A DNA stretch of 64,000 nt from Fontivita pretiosa (GTDB lineage: Bacteria > Planctomycetota > Phycisphaerae > Tepidisphaerales > Tepidisphaeraceae). The position numbers were made by a program, and so were the translations under genes. The notes under the pieces were generated by a model. It saw nothing but the letters and a program-made list of their open reading frames with translations. It was not told the DNA's origin and did not search any database. The DNA lies in the NCBI RefSeq assembly GCF_050410795.1, contig NZ_CP191258.1:1364001-1428000 (forward strand), in the 5' to 3' direction. Below, piece by piece: positions 25,435-34,499 of the stretch; position 1 is the stretch's first letter; each line of letters starts with the position of its first letter.

Positions 25435-25632
25435 CACGGTCGTCTCACCGTGCGCGCCCCGCCCGCACGCGCGCGACGCCTATGACACGTCCGAGCCAAC
25501 TGTGGCATGGCCGCCCCGGCCATGCAGGGTGCGCTCGAGTTCGAAAGTATGATCTTGAGGCTCTTCATCACTTCATGCCGCTCAGCACGCGGGCGCGACA
25601 CCTGTCCGCTCTGCTGCCTGAAAGACGAGGGC
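25435..25632 (-). repeat. Dispersed intergenic repeat, copy B
   Basis: Read on the minus strand it matches copies at 18223 and 58823: GCGGCATGAAGTGATGAAGA, TACTTTCGAACTCGAG, CATGGCCGGGGCGGCCATG and CACAGTTGGCTCGGACGTGT. It fills the 291-base gap between two genes of one operon, so it is probably transcribed with them. Confidence 0.75.
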
Positions 25633-25708
25633 TCACAGAGATGCGTGTAAACGTCGGGCGGCACGCCCATGACACACCCGACGAGTCGCGATTGCCGCAG
25701 TGTGTTGC

Positions 25709-26911
25709 TCATTGTTCAGCCTCATCCTCCGGCCCCAGGACGCGGTTGACTTCGTCGATATCCGTCAAACCTTGCGCCACGAGGATCTGGGCGGCATGTC
25801 GCAGCGAGGCATGGCCGGGCTGCGCGGCGGCGACGCGCTGAAGCTCGGCGGCGTCGGCGCCGGCGAGGATCGCGCGGCGAAGCGCCGCGCTGAGCGGCAC
25901 GAACTCAGCCGCCGGCACGCGGCCCCGGTAATGGCGCGCGTGGCCGATCGCGCCGCCGCTTGCGGTTCCCGACGCATCCCTATTGAGCTTCCGCAGCAGC
26001 CGCTGCGAGATCACGCCGAACAGCGTGCTGGTGATGCGATAGGGCTCCAGGCCCATCTCCAGCAGCCGGGCGATCGCCCCGCCGGGCGTGCCCGCGTGCA
26101 TCGTGCAGATCAGCCGGTGCCCCGACAGCGCCGCCTGCGCCGCCAGCGAAGCGGTGGCCGCGTCGCGAATCTCCCCGAGCATGAGCACCTGCGGATCCTG
26201 GCGAACCACGCTTCGCAGGGCGCGCTCGTAGGTGAGCTGCCCGAACGGCGAGACTTCGATCTGGGTCACGCCGGGGATGTCGCGCTCGACCGGATCCTCA
26301 ATCGCCACGATGCTCACACCCGGCCTGCTTCGCACGATCAGATCCAGAAGCGCGTAGATGGTTGTGGTCTTGCCCGCGCCGGCCGGCCCGGTCACCAGCA
26401 GCATGCCGCTGGCGGCGGCTGCAAATTGTCGCAGACCCCAGAGCACCGGCTCCGGCAGGCCAAGCTCCTCCAGCGATCGCGGCTGGATGAGTTCGGCAGG
26501 CATGCGGACCGCGGCGCGCAGGCCGTGGGTCGTGGGCATGATCGAAAGACGCAGTTCCAGGGGGCGCAGCGCCGAGTGCGCGGCGGCCTCGTCGCCGTTG
26601 CCTGCGTCCGCCCGCTCCGATTGAATGCGTAATCGTCCTTCCTGGGGGATATCCAGCCGATAGGTCAGCAGTTGGGCCATGACCATCAGTCGGGTGACGA
26701 TGCATCGCCCGGTTTCGTGATCGTGTCTTGAAAAAACTTCGAGCAATCCATCAACGCGGAAGCGGACTTCAGCGCCGTCGGCGGTTGGCTCGATGTGAAC
26801 GTCGGACGCCCCCCGCGCCAGGGCGGCGGCAAGAATGCCATCGACCAGTTGCACCGCATCGACCTGCGATACGGAGGCGGGTGTTTGGGGGATGAACAGC
26901 CGGCGGGGCAT
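25709..26911 (-). CDS. GspE/PilB-like secretion ATPase, short form
   Basis: A 400-residue secretion ATPase: GASDVHIEPT (34-43), an N2 domain, Walker A GPAGAGKT at 175-182, IEDPVERDIPGVTQIE, Walker B DPQVLMLGEIRDA and the His box SGHRLICTMHAG. It lacks the N-terminal N1 domain and the tetracysteine zinc module of GspE/PilB, so it may depend on another partner for docking. It is the first gene of a six-gene set with two F-type proteins and three pseudopilins that has no secretin of its own. GGAG precedes the ATG at 26911. Confidence 0.88.
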   Translation of the reverse strand: MPRRLFIPQTPASVSQVDAVQLVDGILAAALARGASDVHIEPTADGAEVRFRVDGLLEVFSRHDHETGRCIVTRLMVMAQLLTYRLDIPQEGRLRIQSERADAGNGDEAAAHSALRPLELRLSIMPTTHGLRAAVRMPAELIQPRSLEELGLPEPVLWGLRQFAAAASGMLLVTGPAGAGKTTTIYALLDLIVRSRPGVSIVAIEDPVERDIPGVTQIEVSPFGQLTYERALRSVVRQDPQVLMLGEIRDAATASLAAQAALSGHRLICTMHAGTPGGAIARLLEMGLEPYRITSTLFGVISQRLLRKLNRDASGTASGGAIGHARHYRGRVPAAEFVPLSAALRRAILAGADAAELQRVAAAQPGHASLRHAAQILVAQGLTDIDEVNRVLGPEDEAEQ

Positions 26912-27001
26912 CGATCAGTCGCTCCAATGGTTATCTGTGCGGCGAGGGGATGGAGATAACGCGGGAAATCGCCGCCATGCCCGGAACCTGAAGCCGGAAA
27001 C

Positions 27002-27943
27002 TTACAGCACTCGTGCGCTGCTGGCCTGTTGCGGCTGGGCTTGCAGGGAAGTGTGAGGCTCCTCATGCGGCGGAGAGGGCTGGCGGATCAGCGAATTGAT
27101 CAGCACGTGAGTGAACAGGCCCAGGATCAGGGTCACGACCACAACGGCGGCGGAGACGCCGACAATCGACTTGGCCCTGGAGATGGCCATCGTGCGGATG
27201 ACGGAATCGGCCAGGGCGGAGTATTCACAGGTCTGCGAAGAGCAGACCGCGGCGGAGGCTGCGTGTCCGGCGGCGTGGAAGGCGCCGCCGGCGACGGTCT
27301 GTGCCAGCCCCGGCGGGGCCGGATGCATGGCGTTGGCGGAAATCACCCCCATCAGGGCCACCGCCGGCAGGCTCACCCCGCGCGACTGGAAGAAACTGCG
27401 AAGCTTCTCGACGGCGCGATGCAGGCGCATTCCAGCCGCCGGCTCGGAAATCCCCAGTGCCTCGGCGGTCTGGGCAACGCTCTTGTGCTGGAAATAGCGG
27501 AGCAGGATCGCCGCCCGATCACGCTCGTTGAGCCGGGCCAGCGCCTCGTCCAGCACCGGCTCCAGGTGTTTCCAGCTCGAATCAACCCGTGACAACGGAT
27601 CGAAGGTGGAGGTTGATTGGAGCTGGCCTTTCATTTCCGCTGCCTTGCGTTCGTGTGTCTGTCGGCGTGCCTCGGCGCGCAACAGGTTCATCGCGGTATA
27701 ACGCGTGGTGTTGTGCAGCCATGCCGGCAGCACCACTTCCGACCCCAGCGACCCTGCCTTGCGCGCCAGAATGATGAAGACGATTTGCGTGACTTCTTCG
27801 GCCAGGTGCCGGTCCCGGACTTGTCGCAGCGCAGAGGAATAGACCAGGTCGATGTGCTCGGCCACAAGCTCGGCGAAGGCCTGCTCGCAGCCCTGCTCGA
27901 CGTAATCCCGTAGAAGCTGCCAGTGCCGACTGCACTGCGTCAT
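27002..27943 (-). CDS. ECF sigma factor with C-terminal membrane-spanning tail
   Basis: A 313-residue protein. Region 2 is about 20-105 (FAELVAEHIDLVYSSALRQV, LPAWLHNTTRYTAMNLLRAE) and region 4 about 130-190 (LARLNERDRAAILLRYFQHK, TAEALGISEPAAGMRLHRAV). Beyond residue 195 it has about 120 extra residues including a hydrophobic segment IVGVSAAVVVVTLILGLFTH near 262-282 and a Pro/Gln tail. Such C-terminal extensions replace a separate anti-sigma factor in some planctomycete ECF groups. ATG 27943 is chosen over TTG 27949; no strong ribosome-binding site is seen. Possible targets are the flanking secretion genes. Confidence 0.82.
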   Translation of the reverse strand: MTQCSRHWQLLRDYVEQGCEQAFAELVAEHIDLVYSSALRQVRDRHLAEEVTQIVFIILARKAGSLGSEVVLPAWLHNTTRYTAMNLLRAEARRQTHERKAAEMKGQLQSTSTFDPLSRVDSSWKHLEPVLDEALARLNERDRAAILLRYFQHKSVAQTAEALGISEPAAGMRLHRAVEKLRSFFQSRGVSLPAVALMGVISANAMHPAPPGLAQTVAGGAFHAAGHAASAAVCSSQTCEYSALADSVIRTMAISRAKSIVGVSAAVVVVTLILGLFTHVLINSLIRQPSPPHEEPHTSLQAQPQQASSARVL

Positions 27944-28178
27944 TCGCAAGCATTATGTGCACGCAGCCGGTTGGGATAACAGGAAAAACTGAGCTGAAAC
28001 CGCCGGGGCAGATGTGCAGGTACGACGGACGCTCCGACAACGGGGCGCAGAGCACCTGTGCTCGGATCGCCGGACCCTGCTCGCCCAAGTCCCCTGTTCG
28101 TCCGTAACCCCGTGCGAAGCCGGCCACTTACAGACGCCCTGTTGATGCCCGACCGCGGTGTAACCAGCCCCGCGGCGC

Positions 28179-28511
28179 TCAATGGCCCTGCTGGATGGCC
28201 GCGTCCACGGCGCTGGCAAAGCGCGGTGGTGCGGCGCCGCCGTTGCGCCGCGCCGGGTCGCTGGCGATGGCTTGCAGCAGCTTGGCCGGGGCGTCGCCGG
28301 TTGTCTTGATCCGCTGGTTGAATTCCTCGTTGATCTGAAGCTGAATCTCGCGCAGCTCGTCCTGAAGCTCCTGACGACGGTTGAGCATCTGGATCATCTG
28401 CTCGTCAAGCCGTTCGAGCATGACGATCTTCTGATGAGCCCTTTGAAAAAGCTGAACCCAAGGGGCGGTCTCCCCCAGCCCTGATGCACCGGATGCCTGC
28501 TCCACCGACAT
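28179..28511 (-). CDS. Small coiled-coil hypothetical protein
   Basis: A 110-residue hydrophilic protein with a central coiled coil (about 28-72: IVMLERLDEQMIQMLNRRQE, LQDELREIQLQINEEFNQRI). No signal or membrane segment. GAAAGGAG precedes the ATG. It lies between the ECF sigma gene and pilC on the same strand; the 190-base gap to pilC contains no gene. Function unknown; an accessory role in the pilus locus is possible by position only. Confidence 0.6.
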   Translation of the reverse strand: MSVEQASGASGLGETAPWVQLFQRAHQKIVMLERLDEQMIQMLNRRQELQDELREIQLQINEEFNQRIKTTGDAPAKLLQAIASDPARRNGGAAPPRFASAVDAAIQQGH

Positions 28512-28702
28512 TGCTTGACTCCTTTCACGCGCGACTGCTCAGTTCGTGATGTTGTTGTGCAACCCGAATTGCCCGCCGCTCTTTTCTCACACTCCGACGA
28601 ATTTTGCAAGTTATCGCAACGAACAAATTGCAGCGGAATTGCACCTGCCGGCTGATCGGCGGGCCTGGAGCCGTACTGAGTGCGGGAAGAAGTGGACGGC
28701 AG

Positions 28703-29941
28703 TTACTGACTGACGACGCGGCTGATGGTGAAGATCGGCAGCATCAGCGCCAGCGCCACCCCCCCGATGATCGCGCCCATCACCACGATCATTGCCGGCT
28801 CGATGTACCTGGTCAGCTCGGCGATCGTGTCCTTCAGCTCCTGTTCGGAGTAGGTCGCGACCTGCTCGGTCACCTGGGCCAGCTTGCCGCTTCGCTCGGC
28901 GCTGTGGATCATCTGTGAGATCGACCGCGGCACCAGCGGGCTGGCCGACAATGGCTCGGACATCTGCTTGCCGGTCTGGATCTTGTCCAGCACGTCGTCC
29001 CACATCTGGCGGAAGTAGACGTTGGCGCACAGGTCATGTGCGGTGGCGACGCAATCGACCAGGTTCACGCCGGCGCCGGCCATCGTGCCGATCATCCGCA
29101 ATCCCCTGGCCAGGTGCAGCTTGCGGAACATCGGCCCGATCAGCGGCAGGTGTAGCTGCACGTAGTGCCAGGCGCGCTGGCCCCTGTCGGTCATCAGCCA
29201 GTAGTATCCCCCCGCCGCCAACGCCCCAGCCGCCAACAACAGCATCACCCAGTGATTCACGATCACGCCGCTGATGGCCATCAGCACCCTGGTGGGCACG
29301 GGAAGGGCGGCCTTCTTGTTGGCGTAAATGACCGCGAACCTCGGCAGCACAAACGCCAGCAGAAACACGGTGGTCGAGACCGCAAACGCGAGCATGATCA
29401 GCGGATACGTCAGCGCCCCCCGCACCCTGCGGATGATCTCCTGTTCATCCCGCAGGTACTGCGTGGCCCGATGAAGCAGCTTAAAGAGCATACCGCTCTT
29501 CTCCGCCGCCCGGATCAGCGTCACGAACACCCTGGGAAAACTGCGGGGATGGCGGGCCAGCGCCGCGCTGAGGTCCGAGCCGGACTGAACCTGCGTCACC
29601 AGGTCTTCGAGCAGGCGTTTGGTGGTCGGCTTGACGGTCTGAGCGGCGATGCACTCCAGCGCTTCGGAGAGGTTCACGCCCGTCTCGAGCATGATGGCAA
29701 GCTGCGTGGCAAGTTGAATGACCTCGCGGCGAGGGATTTTGATGCCGCGCGCCGGTATCGCAGTCGAGCTTGCCGCAGCGTCAGACGAATCGCCGGCAGC
29801 TTCCGACGCCAGACGGATCGAAACAGGATATTTCCCCGACGCGCGAAGCTGTCGCGACACTTCCGCCACCGAACCAGCCTCCAACGTCCCGCTGGTCGGT
29901 GCCCCGCGCTCGTCTCTGGCTGTGTAGGCGTAGGTCTGCAT
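28703..29941 (-). CDS. pilC: Type IV pilus platform protein PilC
   Basis: A 412-residue inner-membrane protein: MQTYAYTARDERGAPTSGTL N-terminal sheet, then TQLAIMLETGVNLSEALECI (first T2SSF domain), TM block YPLIMLAFAVSTTVFLLAFV, second domain ARGLRMIGTMAGAGVNLVDC, and final TM MIVVMGAIIGGVALALMLPI. It coordinates PilB and PilT at the base of the pilus. It follows pilB by 67 bases. Complete, with family length. Confidence 0.93.
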   Translation of the reverse strand: MQTYAYTARDERGAPTSGTLEAGSVAEVSRQLRASGKYPVSIRLASEAAGDSSDAAASSTAIPARGIKIPRREVIQLATQLAIMLETGVNLSEALECIAAQTVKPTTKRLLEDLVTQVQSGSDLSAALARHPRSFPRVFVTLIRAAEKSGMLFKLLHRATQYLRDEQEIIRRVRGALTYPLIMLAFAVSTTVFLLAFVLPRFAVIYANKKAALPVPTRVLMAISGVIVNHWVMLLLAAGALAAGGYYWLMTDRGQRAWHYVQLHLPLIGPMFRKLHLARGLRMIGTMAGAGVNLVDCVATAHDLCANVYFRQMWDDVLDKIQTGKQMSEPLSASPLVPRSISQMIHSAERSGKLAQVTEQVATYSEQELKDTIAELTRYIEPAMIVVMGAIIGGVALALMLPIFTISRVVSQ

Positions 29942-30008
29942 CTCTGCTCAATCTCGATTGGCGGTTGCTGGCATCGGCATGCCAACCACCACCAGGAGGT
30001 TCGCTGCT

Positions 30009-31715
30009 CTAGGCCGTGACGCGGTAAATCTCTTCAAGCGTCGTAATGCCCGCCTTTACCTTTTCGATTCCATCCCCGCGAAGCGTGACCATTCCCTGCG
30101 CGTTGGCCAGGGCGCGAAGCCCGTTGAGCGTGGCGCCGTTGCTGATCAGCTCGAAGGCCTGATCATCCGGAACGAACAGTTCGTAAATGCCGATTCGTCC
30201 CGCAAAGCCGAGATTTCGGCAGCGCGGGCAACCCTTTGGCCGGTAGAGGGTCTGGACCGCGCCGCTGCTGAACTTTTCGATCTGCCGTTTTTCATTGGGC
30301 GTCGGCTCGTATGGCTCCTTGCAGTGCTGGCAGAGCTTTCGCACCAGGCGCTGGGCCAGCACGCCCGCCACTGTCGCACCGACCAGGTACGGCTCGATGC
30401 CGAGGTTGTACAGCCGCGTGATCGCGCCCGGAGCGTCGTTGGTGTGCAGCGTGCTGAGCACCAGGTGCCCGGTCAGCGCCGCCTGTGTCGCCAGACGCGC
30501 CGTCTCCCCGTCGCGGATTTCCCCGACCATCAGAATGTCCGGATCCTGACGCAGCAGCGACCGCAGCGCGCTGGCGAAGGTGAACCCCGCCTTCTCGTTC
30601 ACCTGAAACTGGTTGATCCCCGCCAGGTTGTACTCCACCGGGTCCTCGATCGTGCAGATGTTCACGTCCGGCCTGTTTAGCTCCTGCAAACACGCATACA
30701 GGGTGGTGCTCTTGCCGCTGCCAGTCGGGCCGGTTACCAGCAGGATCCCGTTCGGCAGCGAGATCAGCTTCCGCCACTGCTTGAGCGTCTCGTAGCCGAA
30801 GCCAAGCTTTTCGAGGTTCACCGAGGCCTTGTCGTTATCGATGATGCGGATGACGACCTTTTCCCCGTGCTTTCCCGGCATCGTGCTGACGCGCAGATCC
30901 ACCGGTCGCTTGTCCATCATCACATGGATGCCGCCGTCCTGCGGCAATCGGCGCTCGGAGATGTCCAGTCCGGCCATGATCTTGATCCGCGACGCGACGG
31001 CGGCATGCATCTGGTGAGGCGGGCGTAGTCGCTCGGCCAGCCGCCCGTCGATCCGGAACCGCACTCGGAAGCTGTGCTCGCCCGGCTCGATGTGAATGTC
31101 GCTGGCCCCTTCCTTGACCGCGCTGTAGATGCAGTAGTTGACCAGCTTGATGACCGGCGAATCGCCCGCGGCGGCCTCGAGGTTGGCGATGTCCTCGACC
31201 TTCGATTCCACCAGGGTGAATTCCTCGGGCCTGACCTCCTCGATGATGTCGTCGATGACGAAAACCTGGTCGCTGGGCAGGTAGGTCTGGAGCGTGGCCT
31301 TGATGTCGCGCGAGGTGGCGGCGACAAGCTGCACCCGGTAGCCGCTGAGCCGCTCAAGCTCCTCCAGCAGAAAGACGTTGGCCGGCTCGGAGACCGCCAC
31401 CGTCAGCACCCCCTCGACCAGAAACAGCGGCAGCACCTGGTGCTTTTCCAGAAACTCCCTGGGCAGAATCGGGATGACCTTGGGATCGGCCACGCGCGGG
31501 CTGATCCGCGCGTACGGAACTCCGTACGCCTCCGCCAGCGCCTCGGTTATCTGGTCTTCGGTGCAGAAGCCCAGCTCGACCATCACCTCCCCCAGCAGCT
31601 TCTGATGGTTCGATCGCTTCTGTTCATCCAGCGCGCGCTCCAACTGCTCGGGCTGGATGATCCCCTTGCCCAGAAGCAGTTGTCCCAGAGGTTTTCGCGT
31701 GGCCGTGGCCAGCAT
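30009..31715 (-). CDS. pilB: Type IV pilus assembly ATPase PilB
   Basis: A 568-residue ATPase with the N1 (MshEN) domain in 1-160, GASDIHIEPG (203-212), Walker A GPTGSGKS at 329-336, IEDPVEYNLAGINQFQ, Walker B DPDILMVGEIRDGET, His box TGHLVLSTLHTNDAP, and the zinc tetracysteine pair CQHC and CPRC (about 460-500). It energises pilus extension or secretion. The MshEN domain binds cyclic di-GMP in relatives, which suits the HD-GYP gene two genes upstream. Family length, apparently intact. Confidence 0.94.
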   Translation of the reverse strand: MLATATRKPLGQLLLGKGIIQPEQLERALDEQKRSNHQKLLGEVMVELGFCTEDQITEALAEAYGVPYARISPRVADPKVIPILPREFLEKHQVLPLFLVEGVLTVAVSEPANVFLLEELERLSGYRVQLVAATSRDIKATLQTYLPSDQVFVIDDIIEEVRPEEFTLVESKVEDIANLEAAAGDSPVIKLVNYCIYSAVKEGASDIHIEPGEHSFRVRFRIDGRLAERLRPPHQMHAAVASRIKIMAGLDISERRLPQDGGIHVMMDKRPVDLRVSTMPGKHGEKVVIRIIDNDKASVNLEKLGFGYETLKQWRKLISLPNGILLVTGPTGSGKSTTLYACLQELNRPDVNICTIEDPVEYNLAGINQFQVNEKAGFTFASALRSLLRQDPDILMVGEIRDGETARLATQAALTGHLVLSTLHTNDAPGAITRLYNLGIEPYLVGATVAGVLAQRLVRKLCQHCKEPYEPTPNEKRQIEKFSSGAVQTLYRPKGCPRCRNLGFAGRIGIYELFVPDDQAFELISNGATLNGLRALANAQGMVTLRGDGIEKVKAGITTLEEIYRVTA

Positions 31716-31798
31716 TCAGCACCCAGCCGCAAGCAGGGCAGACAGCCGGCAGTCGGAGCTGTTGCCGCCCGCTGCCTGCCGCCCGACGTCGGCTCTCC

Positions 31799-32137
31799 TC
31801 AACGCATGGTCTTCAGCGCCGACGTCAGGTCGGCGTGCGTCTCGAAACGCTGCGCCAGCCGGGTGATCTCGAGAATCTTCCGCAGATTCTCATCCAGGCC
31901 GGCCAGCTTGACCTGTCCGAACAGGTCCTCGCACTTGCGTTTCATGCTCAGCAGCAGCTCCAGACCCTCGCTGTCGATGAAGCCGGACTTTTCCAGATCG
32001 ATGACGAAATCGACGATCTGCCGCTTATCCACCAGGTCGTCGAACGCCTTGCGGGCGCGGTCGATCTCCTCGCCGGCCAGGTCGCCTTCGACCGACATCA
32101 CGCACACGTGGTTGTACTCCTCGCACTTGATCGGCAT
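31799..32137 (-). CDS. STAS-domain anti-anti-sigma-like protein
   Basis: A 112-residue single STAS domain (MPIKCEEYNHVCVMSVEGDL, VDFVIDLEKSGFIDSEGLE). In SpoIIAA-type switches the sequence is DSSG with the second Ser phosphorylated; here residues 55-58 are DSEG, so the phosphosite is Glu57. It may be permanently in a phosphomimetic state, or the partner may not use this site. No anti-sigma kinase of the RsbW/SpoIIAB type is adjacent; the neighbours are pilB and an HD-GYP protein. Confidence 0.85.
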   Translation of the reverse strand: MPIKCEEYNHVCVMSVEGDLAGEEIDRARKAFDDLVDKRQIVDFVIDLEKSGFIDSEGLELLLSMKRKCEDLFGQVKLAGLDENLRKILEITRLAQRFETHADLTSALKTMR

Positions 32138-32167
32138 GGTCGCTCACTGGTACGTGCGGCGAGGGTC

Positions 32168-33955
32168 TTAGCCCGCCGCGCGAAGCGGCTGGGCGGAAGC
32201 GAGCTGCGCCAGACGCAACCCCTGCGGCTGGTGCGACGCCAGCAGCTCGCGAAATCGCTCCACCCGGATCCGCAAAAACGCATCGGTCAGACCCGGATCA
32301 AACTGCGTGCCCGAGCATCGCCGGATCTCCGTCAGCGCCACCTCCAGCGGCAAGGCCTTGCGATACGTGCGGCTGGAGGTCATCGCATCGAAGCAGTCGG
32401 CCAGGCAGATCACCCGCCCGATCAGCGGGATGTTCTCCGCGGCCAGTCCGGCAGGGTAGCCCTTGCCGTCGTACCGCTCGTGGTGGTGCAGCACGCCCGG
32501 GATGATGTCCTCGATCTGCCGGATATCCCGCAGAATCCGCGCCCCGATCTCCGGATGCTTTTTGATCTGCTCGTACTCTTCAGGGGTGAGCCGTCCGGTC
32601 TTCTGAAGCACCGCCTCGGGCACGCCGATCTTCCCCACGTCGTGCAGCAGACCGGCCATGTAGACGCGTTCGGCGAACCGCTCGCCGAGATTCGCCTGCT
32701 GTGCCAGCATCCGGCTGAGCAGCGCCACGCGCTCGCTGTGCCCGCAGGTGTAGGTGTCCTTGGCATCGACGGCGCTGACCAGGCTGTGCAGCAGCCCCAT
32801 CATCAGCCCGCGCGCGTCCTCGTAAAGCATCGAGTTTTCGAGGAAAATCGCCGACTCGTTCGCGATCGCGCACAGCAGCTTGCAGTCCACCGTGTCGAAC
32901 TCGCCGGTCAGCTTGTCCAGCGCGAACAGACATCCCAGCAACTGCTCCTGCCGCTGAAGCGGAACCGCCAGAAGCTGATGAGCATGCTCCGCCAGCCAGT
33001 TGAACGTCCTGTCCCTGCCCAGGTGATTGATCAGCAACGGGCTGCGTCGCTGCCCCAGGATCTGCGTAAGCTGCCGCGCCAGACGCTGCACCGCGCCGGG
33101 CGGAAGACTCATCGCCCCGTACAGCACCGGCTCAGCAATGGTTGAAGGATGCAGAATCAGCGATGAAGCAGCCCCCCCGCCGCTCTCGGCCCTGTGTTCT
33201 TTGCTCACATCCCTGGCCAGAGACACGCCCATGCCCCGGGCACTGATCAGGTCCATCACCTCCAGGCACGCCTGGCGGAAAAAATCCGCGGTGCTGCGGT
33301 TGACCTTCATCCCGCTGCCGAGCTGATAGATCAGACTCAGCTCCTCGTACGTGTTGGCCAGTTGCCCCGACAGAGAATCCAGTTCCTGTTCCAGGTGGCT
33401 GAGCCGAACCTGATCGCGCACCATGCTCAGCAGCAGCCTGGCGTGACGCAGCAGCGATTCATCGTCGTATCCCGGAAGACTCTCCGCCTGCTGGTTGAGC
33501 CAGATTCCGTCGATCCCCAGCCGCGAGCAGACACGCACGACCTCCTCGCTGAGCCGAAATCCGCGCGCCTTGCCCGCCAGCAGCAGGATCCCCTGCACCT
33601 GGCGACGCTCGACGTAGGGAAACGCCGCCATCGCCACGCCCGCAAGCAGGTTCCAGACTTCCACCCCCGAGCCAGCGTGCACCGCCGCCGCACGATCCGC
33701 GACGGAAACCTCCGGCGGCTGGCGGAACTGGAGCATCGGCAGCACGAATCGCTGGAAGAACAGCCCGGCGGCCGCATCGTGATACGCAACCGAGCCGTCG
33801 GCGTGCAGCGCCACCAGAAAAAGCCCCCCGGGGCGGAACCGCGCCGCCAGCGTCTCCAGGGCGCTCTGTGGCAGCGGCGCCGCCGCCGCCAGCGACGACA
33901 CGACCGTCTGTTCCGAGCCCATCGGTTTGTCCGTTTCCATTGCCGTCGCCGTCAT
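32168..33955 (-). CDS. GAF and HD-GYP domain protein, putative c-di-GMP phosphodiesterase
   Basis: A 595-residue cytoplasmic protein. An N-terminal sensor-like region (1-200) is followed by a GAF-type domain (about 205-385, with HAHQLLAVPLQRQEQLLGCL), then an HD-GYP domain (about 395-570). The catalytic HD is in LLHDVGKIGVPE near 437, with HHHERYDGKGYPAG near 493-504. HD-GYP enzymes degrade cyclic di-GMP, a regulator of pili. It sits between the STAS gene and a two-component pair within the pilus locus. GGGGAG precedes the ATG. Confidence 0.9.
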   Translation of the reverse strand: MTATAMETDKPMGSEQTVVSSLAAAAPLPQSALETLAARFRPGGLFLVALHADGSVAYHDAAAGLFFQRFVLPMLQFRQPPEVSVADRAAAVHAGSGVEVWNLLAGVAMAAFPYVERRQVQGILLLAGKARGFRLSEEVVRVCSRLGIDGIWLNQQAESLPGYDDESLLRHARLLLSMVRDQVRLSHLEQELDSLSGQLANTYEELSLIYQLGSGMKVNRSTADFFRQACLEVMDLISARGMGVSLARDVSKEHRAESGGGAASSLILHPSTIAEPVLYGAMSLPPGAVQRLARQLTQILGQRRSPLLINHLGRDRTFNWLAEHAHQLLAVPLQRQEQLLGCLFALDKLTGEFDTVDCKLLCAIANESAIFLENSMLYEDARGLMMGLLHSLVSAVDAKDTYTCGHSERVALLSRMLAQQANLGERFAERVYMAGLLHDVGKIGVPEAVLQKTGRLTPEEYEQIKKHPEIGARILRDIRQIEDIIPGVLHHHERYDGKGYPAGLAAENIPLIGRVICLADCFDAMTSSRTYRKALPLEVALTEIRRCSGTQFDPGLTDAFLRIRVERFRELLASHQPQGLRLAQLASAQPLRAAG

Positions 33956-34010
33956 CGTCTGCTCCCCATCCTCGTCGTTTGCCCGGCCCCGTGCGCTGCT
34001 GCCCCGAGGC

Positions 34011-34406
34011 TCAGGTTGTCGCCACCGCGCTGGACGACTGCTCCAGCACTTCCTTCACCGTCGCCAGCAACTGCCGCGGGCTGAACGGCTTGCTCAGCAT
34101 CCGCAGGATTCCGCTCTTCTCCGTGTCGCTGGGCTCCAGGTGATACCCCCGCGCCGTCAGCATGATCGTCGGAATCGCGCTGGTCAGCGGCGTCTGTTTC
34201 AGCTTCTGGCACAACTCCAGCCCCGAAAGCTGCGGCATGTGATAATCCGTGATCAGCAGATCCGGCTTTTCCGTCTGCGCCAGCTCCAGCGCTTCCTGCC
34301 CGTCCCGCGCGGTGATCACGCGATACCCCGCGTTGCGCAGCTTCAGCGACACCACGTGAAGAATGTGGCTCTCGTCATCGGCGACAAGGATCGTCTTTGC
34401 ACTCAT
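34011..34406 (-). CDS. Single-domain response regulator
   Basis: A 131-residue CheY-type receiver: TILVADDESHILHVV (acidic pocket Asp10, Asp11), LLITDYHMPQLSG with phosphoacceptor Asp54, Thr84 in IMLTARG and Lys106 in SKPFSP. No output domain, so it acts by binding a partner. A histidine kinase gene ends 93 bases upstream and an HD-GYP gene lies 55 bases downstream, so it may link phosphorelay to c-di-GMP or the pilus. The start at 34406 is chosen over ATG 34415. The intervening bases contain TTGCGATT-type repeats. Confidence 0.92.
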   Translation of the reverse strand: MSAKTILVADDESHILHVVSLKLRNAGYRVITARDGQEALELAQTEKPDLLITDYHMPQLSGLELCQKLKQTPLTSAIPTIMLTARGYHLEPSDTEKSGILRMLSKPFSPRQLLATVKEVLEQSSSAVATT

Positions 34407-34422
34407 CTTTGTCATTTTGCGC

Positions 34423-34497
34423 TTTGCGATTTGCCGTTTGCGATCTGTCCGCAGTGGACCACAAATCAAAAACCGCAAATCAACAATCGCAAATCTC
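34423..34497. repeat. TTGCGATT/AATCGCAA repeat cluster
   Basis: Contains TTTGCGATTTGCCGTTTGCG and, inverted, CGCAAATCAACAATCGCAAA. A related block is at 47161-47214. AT-richer than the surroundings; lies between the histidine kinase stop and the response-regulator start. Confidence 0.55.
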
Positions 34498-34499
34498 CT

